Shown piece after piece: positions 1 through 11,200 of a stretch of 64,000 nucleotides of DNA. The stretch's first letter is position 1; each line of letters begins with the position of its first letter. A program made the position numbers and the translations under genes. The notes below the pieces were generated by a model. That model saw only the letters and a list, made by a program, of their open reading frames with translations. It ran no database searches and was not told the DNA's origin. This DNA is from Salminus brasiliensis (taxonomy: Eukaryota; Chordata; Actinopteri; Characiformes; Bryconidae). The DNA is taken from the NCBI RefSeq assembly GCF_030463535.1, contig NC_132881.1:2641526-2705525 (forward strand), in the 5' to 3' direction.

Positions 1-544
1 ACAATCAGCAGAGTGAAGCCAAAGACATGCCTTGGATGGAAAGACTTTAATAAAAAATAATCTGTAATATTAAACATCTAATCCTTAGGTTATCTTGCAG
101 CATCTCCCTGTACTTTGGAGAAGGGTCTGGCAGCAGGCCTTCAGCGAGAGGCCCCTCTCCCACACCTCCGTATGATATTCTGATCAGTACTCTCTTAAGG
201 TGCTTTGAGGAACCTTCAAAGAACCTTTTTCTTCTAAAAAAATCTTTTCTTGAAGGTTCCTCAAAGCAACTTCAGTTTCAAACTTCAGTTTCAAACTGAA
301 GAACCTCCTGAAGTTCCTCAAAAATCTTATGCTTCTAACTTCCCCAACGTGATGTCGGCACTACCATGCTTTACAGTTAAGATGGTGTTTATTGGATGGG
401 CAGGGATTGGTTTGTGCCACCTAGTTTAATTAACTAATTAATTTATTTATTTATGTAATATAAAAGCTGGTGGGTATGATTTATTAACTGAAAAATGTCT
501 CCAAGGTGAGACACAACTGTATCAAATAAAGGTTCACCACCCAC

Positions 545-657
545 TTGTAGTCTCTGCATGGACGCCTCCACGTCCTGCCTCCTCTCTGGGTTCTCGAAGC
601 ACTCGTTCACAGACAGCTGCACATCCTGGAGCCAGTCCTCAAACAGCTGCCACTCAT
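545..657 (-). CDS. SYNE2: SYNE2 exon 37 (last exon in window; 3' boundary uncertain)
   Basis: Encodes [19 protein letters not shown] then [19 protein letters not shown], matching SYNE2 'FNDWFSNIKVNLKECFES'. Acceptor TTTTGGTTTAG. The donor chosen here is CAA|GTGGGT at 544-543. The frame stays open to 443 and the next residues (GGEPLFDTVVSHL) could also be rod sequence, with a weak donor near 488. The next exon lies left of the window or was not seen in 1-440. Confidence 0.78.
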
Positions 658-2140
658 CTAAACCAAAAAACAACAACAACAAAAGGACGATGCTGATTGA
701 AAAAACAAAAAAACAAAAATCAATATAATACAATATAATACAATATTTAAAGGTCTCTGTGGGACAAGATCACCCTTACCTTTAATGGACTGGACGAGGA
801 AGCTCTTCTCCCCCTGCTCTTTCTTCTGACCGATGAGCTCCTGCGTTGTTGTCACGCTGTCTTTCAGACGCTTGCAGTCATTGGTCAGTGCCTCGATGGC
901 TTGAGGTCCAGTCACGCTGGACATAAGAGTGACTTCCTTCATCAAAGAGTCTGCCTGGTCCTCCTGATCCAAAAGCTCCTCAGTAAGGTCCTACAGGACA
1001 ATGGAAGTGGTAAAAGATCAGAAGGAGCTTCTGACCATTTGCACCTCATCATTGACCAGATTCTGTTTACACTTGTGACCAGATGAGATTGCAATCGTAA
1101 TTGTCCTGGGGGACAAGTGAAATCCCAATCATTAAAAACACATTTAACTGCTAGGTGTGCTTGACAGGCTCCTTGATTTGACATCCGGTACCAACAGTTC
1201 TTATCTCCCTGGACAAAAAAACATATGGTTATACGGGTCAGCAGTGGCAAAAATCCCTGTCTACAGGAAATCCTTCCTATTCTCCTCATTCGTGAGCAGA
1301 AGTCAGCAAAGTCCTCTTTGCATGCCACTTTGGTCCATATGTGGATGGTCTGCAGTTCCTTGCGGAGTGCTCTATCAGAAATTGGTGGTGAAGGACCTGC
1401 ACGGACCTCTAGAAGCAGTTCTCAGTCTGGAAGCGATTTTCATTCACAAGCTGTGAAACCCTTCTGCCTGTTTTTACTAGGACTGTTAAATGTGCAGTTT
1501 AGTTTCCTGACTGTAGGTGAATGCCGCTGGTTGGAGTGGTACCTGTAACTGCTGTTGTAGATGAGCTGTATCGTCTGCAGTGACCGCGCTCACTGAGGCC
1601 TGGATTCTCTGGATGGCGGATCGACAGGCATTGATCCTCTGAACCAGGTGGGCTCGGACAGTCAGTAGCTCTTGGAAGACTTCCGTGCAGCCGGAAAACA
1701 CCTCCTTTACTTCCTCTATCTTCTTCTTGAGACCCGTCTCCATCACCTGAGGCAAGAAAGAAAGAGTGAGATATCCTGGAAATATGCTGAAATTCTTGTC
1801 TGCTGGAACTGACGGTATGACACAAATGCAAATCAAATCAAAAAAATCAAATCAAATTTTATTTGTCACATACATAGTCATACACAGTATAACTTGCAGT
1901 GAAATGCTTTTTTGACAGTCTGCCCACATCAAGCTATACAATAAAAATCTACATTTAAACTTAACTAAACCTTAACTTAATGAAGTAAAGTGCAAAAGTG
2001 CAAAAGAAAAATAGAATAAAAATGAAGAAAATAAAAATAGAATAAGTTACATTTAAGTTAAAGAATAAAATATAAAAATATGAAAATAAGCAAAAAAAAT
2101 ACAAAATACAAATATATATACAGAGATGAAATAGTGCGTG

Positions 2141-2234
<94 letters not shown>

Positions 2235-5200
2235 TACACACATATACATATGTACATATTTATCTGTATGTGAGTGTATGTGTGAGTTAAAAAGAAATAT
2301 TTTCATTATTGTCCGTAGTGTGTTTTCCGTGAGCCATGGTTGTGTATTGTAGTGAGTGAGGGTCCAGCAGACAGAGGCTAGGTTTGGAGTATTCCTTTAA
2401 CCAAGGGTGGGCAACTGGGGCCAGATTCCAGCACAGACCTACTAAACCTGGCAATTAACAGGTGAGCTGACTCAGGTGTGCTTGACCACCAGGCCCTCCA
2501 GGACCGAACAGGGAGCTGTATGTGACCCTTCCTCAGCATTCAAAAACAGCACTAAAACTGGGGAGTGGAATTAGCTCATGCTATACTCTGAAATACTGCC
2601 ACTGGTGTCCTTATCTCCTGCCAGCCTGCCCACCTATATCCCTCAGTACAGCACTCCAACACTCTTGTGTATTACTGCGCAAGCAACAATGAAGTCAGGA
2701 CAGAATGAGAAATGACCTGTAGCTCCAGTGGAGCCTCTTTGCTCTGCAAAAGGTCTTGGATCTCCAGAGACTTCCTGTGGAAACGCTTGATATTCTCCTC
2801 CTGCGTCTGGATCTCCTCCTAACAAAATAAAAACACTAGTATTACTAAAAGAAACAATGGAGAGGCAAACCGCTTAACAGATACGTCTAGAGGGGTGGGC
2901 ATCTTTTTCCGGACCTTCATATGCAGGACCTCCGTTTCAGTGGTAAACGTGTGAGATTGGGCGAGCAGGTTGAGTTTAGCAGCAGCCCAGGCCTCCAGCT
3001 CTCCGCCCAGAATCAGCTGCTTCTCCCACACCTCCAAACCCACGCGCAGGTTATCCATATAGGTGTCCGTCTTCTCTGAAACCTACACAGCAGGACACAA
3101 CTCCTAATTTCCTAACATTCCTTTGAAAGGAGTGGTTCAGTGGGAAAACATATTTACATCATTTACATAATAAGTAAACGACTTGGCTGAAGGACTAGAC
3201 ATGGAGTAAGGGGAAAATGTGTAAATCTGGGTTTAGGAGTATTGATTTTAACCCACTTACATCCAACCAAGAGTCCACCAGAGCATCTGCCTCACTTTCA
3301 AACGGCGTTTCCGAGCAGTCAGGGATCTTCTTCAGCTGAGACTGCAGCTGCCGGCACACATTCCGAAAGTCTTCCATCTTCGGACCCAAACTGCTCAAAT
3401 CGTCCTTTATTCCACAAAGCTGAAAACAAGATTTCAGTATGAGCACAATCCGTACTGCAGGTGACCTCTAGTGGGAAAAACATACTGAGCTATTATATTC
3501 GCTGGCCACTTTATTAGAAACCCCTACTCTGTGCTTTCACTCACTGGCCACTTTATTAGAAATATCTTGCTTGTGCTTCCACTTACTGGCCACTTTATTA
3601 GAAACACCTACCCTGTGCTTCCACTCACTGGCCAATTTTTTAAGAAACACCTACCCTGTGCTTCCACTTCCTGGCCACTTTATTAGAAACACCTTCCTTG
3701 TGCCTTAACAAGTGGTACAGGGTGTTACTGAGTGTTAGACGGTGAACTGTGGCCCACCTTGGTTATGAGGCGCTGCAGGCTGTCTTTACTCATGTAGGAG
3801 GCCTGCTCACTCACAGTCTGCTCCGCCTTCTGGAGGGTGCCGCCCAGGTAGCTGCGGCAGCTCTGGAACTTCTTTAGTAGCTCCATTAACCTGCTGCACT
3901 GCTCTTGTCTGTCAAACACCACACACACACACACACACACACACAAATATGTGTATATGTATAAATATGTTCTGAGTGGTGGAGAGGTGGAGACGTCTGA
4001 CCCTCTATGAGCAGCATTTCCGTTCACCTGTCAGTCACAGCTCTCTCCATCTCCTCCCAGAGGGAGTCCAGCTCGTCCCCTCCCAGCCCACGATGCTCCG
4101 TATCTGGGGTAACTTTAGAGTCACTTCCCCTGATGGTCTGGAACTCTGGACGAAGGGCGTTAATCTGCATCTCCAAATCACACAGGGCACGTATTCTACC
4201 AAACACACACACAGAAACACACACATACACACTTTCAGTTAACTAAACACATTATAGATCCCCTGTGGGTTTCAGAGTGAACAACACACCTCTGCTGCAC
4301 AGCCGGCATGGTGGGCTCCTTTAGCCCCTGTTTCTCTGCCGCCCCCTGCACCTTCCTCAGCTCAGCCAGCAGAGTCTTCCTCCTTAGCCTGAGGCCCTGA
4401 CTCTGTTGCTCCTTTCGCAGCTCCTCCTGCCGGATCATCAGGCGGTCTTCTGCATCCTCCGCCCGCTGCACCAGCGCTCCCACCATGTCCAGACACGAGG
4501 CTGCATGCCCCTCCCTGGTCACCTCCAGCCTGGCTCCACCCAGCAGCATGTCTAGCTGCGGCGCCTTATCCTTCAGGCTCCCCACACCCTTCCTGATCAG
4601 AGACAGTTTACCCCTGCTGTCCTGCAGTTCCGCCACGTCACTGCAGGGGACGCCCTGTACAAACGAGATGTCCTGGTCGACAGTGCGCAGGGACATGAGG
4701 AAGCGCTCCAGAGCACGGGCTGCTGCGTCGCTTTTGCGGACCTGCTGCCGGAGATGGTCCAGGCTGGAGCGGTGGGTCAACACCACCTGAGTCAGAGGGG
4801 AACGGTCCCGCAGGTCAAGGTTGCTGGGCTCTGAGTCGAATCGTGACAGGCGGTCCATCTGTGTCTGGATGCTCTCATCCAAGTCCTGGAAAGGACAAAG
4901 CAAGACAGGTCTAATGCAGCACAAATTAGAGTGAGGAAAATTTCTGCTGAACAATCTCAGGTTGATCAGACCACTAGAGGGCACTAAACTATTGAGTCTA
5001 AAAAGAATAGGAGTATTTACACATTGCTGTCAATAGTTTGTCCCTCTACAGAATAGCATAAAATCAATATTGTCCTCAGTCTTGACATTCAGACTGAGGA
5101 CTTCTTTATGTAATACATTCTTTTGGTGTCCCCAAAGTTCCTGCACAAATGCCAGGAAACCATTCAATTTGCAAGAATCACTGGTTCGAATCCAAGGTTA

Positions 5201-8200
5201 TTCTGCCTGCCATCAGCAGCCGAAGCCTGTGAGAGCACAACTAGCCAAGCTCTCTACAAGTGGGTAGACTGATCGCTCTCTTCCCACATCACTGCAGTGT
5301 GGCACTAGCTGGCAGAGGCATCTGTAAGCTGGGGAACTAGGTGCTTTCCTCAGAGCACTTTGGTTGCCTGGTGACATTGGCGGTGGCTGGTTGCTCATGT
5401 GTTGGAGGAGGCATGTGTCCGCCCTCACCATCTCAGTTTCGGAAGCATTATATGTCATTGGAGGAGACACTACTTTGGGTAAATAAACAAACAATGTAGT
5501 ATGCAAAAAAGCATTCAAAAGTTTGGGCACTCCAGATCACCAGGTGCAGGCTCTCTCCACAAATCCATTCAGAACTACCTCTGGCTCTTTACCTTCTCTG
5601 AGTTAACCCACTCATCCAGCCCGACCTGCTGGAAGACTGATCACTGGGGGTCCCCTCTACCTGAGTCAGACCAGCTGCCACCTACCAGTCCGACCACGAT
5701 TCCCCCACCACCACCCATGCCAGACCAGCTGCACACCCTCTTGTACCACTGCTACCTGCCTAAACATCATCCACAATCTGTGGAGAGACCCCCAAAGAGT
5801 CTCTGAACTGAGAACTGAGGGTAACAGTGGCAGGAAAGCTCCCTAAGGGCACCAGGATGAGGAGCCAAGACGCAGAAGGGGAACCACACCAGGACAGTGG
5901 CATGTCCTACCTTAACCTCTTTGAGGACGTTGCTGTTAACCAGTGTGTATCCTTTAACGTCTTTGGGTTCTTTGATGAACTTGTCGAGGTGCTCGGAAAT
6001 CTCGGCAATGTGGTGCTCGATAGAATCCATGAGCTCCAGAGCAGAACCCAGAGAATCAACCCTGAGAAAGAGCACAGATCATAAACACACATACACACAC
6101 GCTCAGAGCCAAGGCACATGATGGCTGCTGCAGAACACTGTGGTTTGAGTAGATCTTGTGATCCTGGAGCTGTAATGAAAGCAACGCATTGAGCTTAATC
6201 AGAGCCTTGTGCCTCCATTGTATACACTATATGTCCAAATGTTTGTGGACACCCCTTCTAATGAGTGTATTTAGTTACTTTAAGTTGCCCCCACTGATGT
6301 GCAAATAGTCCCTGTAGAGAAGTACTGCCAATACAATAGGACTCTCTGGAGCAGTTAATATTATGACCCTATTGGCACCATGCTGCCTAATGCCAGGCAT
6401 GGGCTAGAGGGGTATAAAGCCCCCCAGCATTGAGTTGTGGAGCTGTGGAAGATCTTTGCTCTCTGGAATGATGGACGGTGCTCCATTCAGTACTTCTGAG
6501 ATGAATTGGGGATGAGTTGGGGAGTTGGGGATGAGGTGGGGTGGGGATCATCCAACATCCTGACCTCATTAATGCTCTTGTCGCTGAATGCAATCAAATC
6601 CTAATAGCAATGCTCTAAAATGTAGTAAAAAGCTTTCCCTAAACAGTAAAGACAGTTGCTCCAACATAAGTAGGACAGACTCCTTTTTTCTGAGAAGAAA
6701 CAATGAATAACCAGGTGTCCCTATACTTTTGTCCACAGTGTAGAATCTGCATCAGAGTATTTATGACCCCAGGACCCTGGTAACTGAAGGTTCTAGAGCG
6801 TACCTGCTCTGCAGCTGAGCTCTCTGTTCTCTGCACTTGAGCGTGAGCTCAGCCCGGTCCTGCTCCACCCCTCTTTCATTGAACTGGACACACTGGGAGC
6901 ACTGCAGCTCATACTCCGCCCACAGAGACTCCGTCTCGTCTCTCAGAGCCTGAAGCACAAAAAGTCAGAGCATGAAAACGTATTCGGGAAAACGTGGAAT
7001 CCTGTTGTTCCAGGAGTCCGGACCAGCTTGGCCGTACCTTTAATTCTCTGAGCCGCTTTCTCAGGTCCGTGGCTGATTCTGAAGGCCGGTCTCCCAGCAT
7101 GCTCTGCTCATTCCTGTTCAGCTGAGCTTGAAGGGCAAACCTGGAGCTTCTGTACCTGCAAAAGGTCACCAGCAACAAGTCAAGCCGCTACGCTAAGAAA
7201 CACAAGCACATTTCAACAATCAGCTTCACTCGGGCCTGATGTACCTGTCCTCCTCCGTGCTCGTCTGCTTCATTATCTCCTTCCTGTCCACGGGTTTGGG
7301 CCGCTGGGTTGAGACCGGAGCGACCTGCAATGCAACCTGTACATCAGTGCTGCTGATCAACATTCACAAACTCCAAACCACAAGGGTTCTTCTAGCAGCT
7401 GCTCAGGACTGGCCCAAGCCTTCATGGGGCTCTAAGAAGATTTTCATTTGGGGCCCCCCCAGTACCACCACCTCAGCATCAGATGCTTCATCATTCCATA
7501 GGCTGCACTGTGTGTGTAACGTACCCACTATTATTAGCATTGTCTGCATTTGCCCAACAGTGGCAGCAGCCAGCAGCAGAAATTGATTAACCTAGTATTG
7601 GTGAGCCAACTATGGCTGATGCCTTGGGCCGGCTCAGCATAAGCATTTACACACTCAGTGTCCAAGATCTGGCTGTTCATCAGTACCTCTGGAGCGGTTG
7701 TTTCTGAAGTTTTCTCCACAGAAGCTGTGAACATTTTTGGTGGTGAGGACTCTTTTTTCTGTTCCATGGGAATTCTGGCACAGAGGGGGGAAATGAACAA
7801 AAGGTAAATGAGAGTCTGGAATATGTCAGCAGATTTCAAACAGCAGAGACAGAATTTGTTAGAACAACTGTCAAATTCAGGAGAAATATTATTGAACTAC
7901 AGTTGGACTTTTTTTTAGTTAAGTAGTCGGGTTTTTGGATTTTTTCCCCAAAACAATATTCCGACTCAGAGGGAATTTACTTAACTTCAATTATATTTTT
8001 TTAAGCTATAAGTTGGGTTCAGGAGGAAATCTGTTGGAGTACAGTTGGATTTTTTTAGGCTACAGTCGGGTTCAGGAGGAATTCTGTTTGGCTACAGTTG
8101 GATTTTTTTAGGCTACAGTCGGGTTCAGGAGGAATTCTGTTGGAGTACAGTTGGATTTTTTTGAGATACAGTCTCAATTTCTTAACGTTGGAAGGTCAGG

Positions 8201-11200
8201 TTCAGGAGCCATATTTCTACTGTCGAATTTAAAGTTGTAGTTGCGTTCAGGAGGGTTGTAAAGTTCTGGAGGATCAGAAGGAATTTCATCAGAAAGCAAC
8301 TGAAACCGCTTAAAATGTCTTGGTGGATTTGTTTTAGATAGAGTCGGGTACAGTTCGAATTTTTTTATTCAATAGTTGGGTTTAGGAGAAATTTTACTAG
8401 GCTTTTTTGTAGTCAGGTAGTAGCTGTAGTCAGCTTCTGAAGATTTTTTTTGAGTTACTGTCAGGTTCAGACTCAAATTGTCCCAGACTACAGTCTAGCA
8501 TTCTCTTTTGGCTTCTTTTTTGTCTCTGTCTTACCCAGCGTCTGGTGGTGGTGGAGTGTCCCGGTCTCCGCTGAACTGACGCTGGATGGCAGCGAGTCTT
8601 TTCTCACACTCTCGGAGCTGAGCTTGTGCCAGCCTGTGGGCGTCCTCTGGGCTCAAGGTGTCACAAAGCTCCTTCAAGGCCTCCAGCTGCTGCCCAGCCT
8701 GAACCAGACTGCCATCATCAGAAAAACAGGCCTGGAGGTGCGTGAATGGGGAGATATGGGGAGGATCAGATGAAGCACTTCAAGTTGAAGGACTTCATTA
8801 GTACTTAGGCAGTACAGTTAAGTTAAGTGAGGTGGGGCTTCCATGAGCATCATGGAATACCCATGACCCTGTCGCTGGTTTACCGGTTGTTCTTCCTTGG
8901 AGCACTTTTAATAGGTACTGACCACTGCATACCAGACAAACCCTGCCTGATGTTTTGGAGATGTTCTGATGACCCAGTCGTCTAGAACACCACAGTTTGG
9001 TTCTTGTCAAAGTGTGTCTGATTCTTACACTTGTACATTTGTCCTGCTTTTAACAACACATTGCCCTAAGTGTAGAAGCTTTTTATGAAATCTGAGCAGA
9101 CATTTGAGTTTTGAGGCTCAGTTTATACCTGGCATTAGTCACCTGGCCCACCTTCTGTGGTTGCATCTGAACATTCGGGTACATCTGGCCACACCAGCCA
9201 ATCTCAAGAATGAAACAACAAGATGCCCAAAGACCAAGAAAAACACAAGGAGCCTACCTCCCACTGTGTTCTGACTGACTGGGCAAAGAACTCCATGTCC
9301 TGGAGCTGGGATGGGGTGCAGAAAGCTTCCATTACTTCAGCAGCCCGCAGGAACTCTCCCAAAAGCTCAGCATCCAGGGCTTTGAGGGTTTCCTGGAAAA
9401 CATTCACATGCAATATCTTCATGAACCTGATCTAAGTACACATTCAAGGCCACTCACAAATGAATGCAGGGTACTCAAAGCAAAGCAAGCTTACTTCTTT
9501 GGCCAACGCCTGCTCCTCAGTTATCCTTTTGTCCTTGAAGATGTTGATTGCTTCTAGAATATGTTCTTGGAGGCAATGCTTGGCCTCCTCAAATCTGTTC
9601 CTAGCCAGGGCTTGTGCTTTGGCATAAGCCTCCGTATAGGCTTGAGGGGGAGCCTGGGCCAGGGATGGTGGTTTGATCCGAGGAGCTGACTGTGGGGCCT
9701 GCTCCGACACTGAAGACTGCAGCTTTTGTGAAACCTGAACTTGAGGTTGTGTCTGGGGAGCTTGGCTTCGAACTTGAATTTGAACTTGAGGTTGTGTCTG
9801 GGGAGTTTGGCTTTGAACTTGAGGCTGCGTCTGGGGAGTTTGGCTTTGAACTTGAGGCTGCATCTGGGGAGTTTGGCTTTGAACTTGAGGCTGCGTCTGG
9901 GGAGTTCGGCTTTGAACTTGAGGCTGCGTCTGGGGAGTTTGGCTTTGAACTTGAGGCTGCATCTGGGGAGTTTGGCTTTGAACTTGAGATGGAGCTTCAG
10001 CTTTGTTATGTGCCAGCTGTTGCTGTCGAACTTGAGCTTGCTGTGGAGCCAGACCTTGGGATCTTACTGGGGCTTGAGATGATGGTGGTGACCATGGCTG
10101 GTGAGCCACTGGTTGAGAGACTTTCTGAATCATTTTCTGAGACTGAACTTGGGATTGTGGCCCCGGCTGGACAGGCCCCCAGTGCTGAGGAGGGCTTTGT
10201 GGTCTCAGATGTGCCTGATGTTGAGCATGCGGGTACTGAGATACGGATCCCTGGTCTTGCGTTTGAACCCTCTGGTAACTATGGCTGATCACCTCAGGTC
10301 TGACAGGTCTCCAGTGCTGTGATGGAGCGATTAGCTGAACTGGGCTTCGAGGTCTCATTTGTGCATAAGGCGGTGACAGCGGTTCAGGTCTTATAGAGCC
10401 CCACTGCTGTGGTTGCATTTGAACATTCGGGTACATCTGGGACTGAGAATGAGGCTGGACTTGCACTTGACCTAAGCTCTGGACACTGGAGTAAGTCTGG
10501 GTCATGGAACGTCCTCCTAACGATGCCCATTGCTGAGATGGTGGATATGGTTGGGCTTGCATTAGTCCCTGGGCCTGGACCTCATAATAGCCTGGATGAG
10601 CGACTACCTCAGGGGAAACTGGCCTCCACTGTGGATGCTGGACAGGCACCTGTGGTTGCACTACACTTTGGGGTTTAAGCTGAAAATTAGCTTGAGCCTG
10701 ACCTATTACCATTATTTGGGATTGAGGTGGAACTTGGATTTGTGGTGGACTTTGAGGCATGGTGATGATTCGTGGTTGGATAGGGGCTGTCCTTCTGGGC
10801 TGAGCAGGTGCTATTGTGGCAGGCTGTAATTGATCCTGAGGTACAGAATGTCGTGCCTGACTTTGGGTCATTATCTGGGGCTGTGTGAGTACTGGAGGAT
10901 GCCTTTCGGTCTGGGTCAAGTTTTGTTGAGCTTCTCCCATTTCTTTAAGCTCTTGCTGACTTTTAGACATAACTGGGAGTTGGGCCTGAGCCATGGCTGG
11001 TGGTTGCCTTTGGACCATGACTTGTGGACGAATTGGGGACATGGGTTGTGGTTGGACTTGCTGTGTAGTTTGTGCCTCTGGTTTCTTCTGGGTCACAGTT
11101 AGTGTCTGAATGAATGCAGTTGTCTGTGGTAACGGATGCTGTTGGATCATCACTTCTACTGGACTTGCCATAATGGGTTGAGGCTGTTTCATTGGCTTAG

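Noticed and set aside
100..200. Possible SYNE2 exon on minus strand (GLLPDPSPKYREML)
   Set aside because: Two frames are open, no clear acceptor/donor pair, and it does not follow the expected SYNE2 sequence after exon 37.
1961..2352. Frames with YIYIYI runs
   Set aside because: (TA)n/(CA)n microsatellite translation.
5501..5806. 101-codon plus-strand frame, Pro/Ser-rich
   Set aside because: Lies in intron on the opposite strand with no splice or family support.
9692..10288. 198-codon plus-strand open frame (FELE/ASGEFG repeats)
   Set aside because: It is the antisense shadow of the Gln-rich SYNE2 exon; its repeats are the 33-bp coding repeat read on the other strand.
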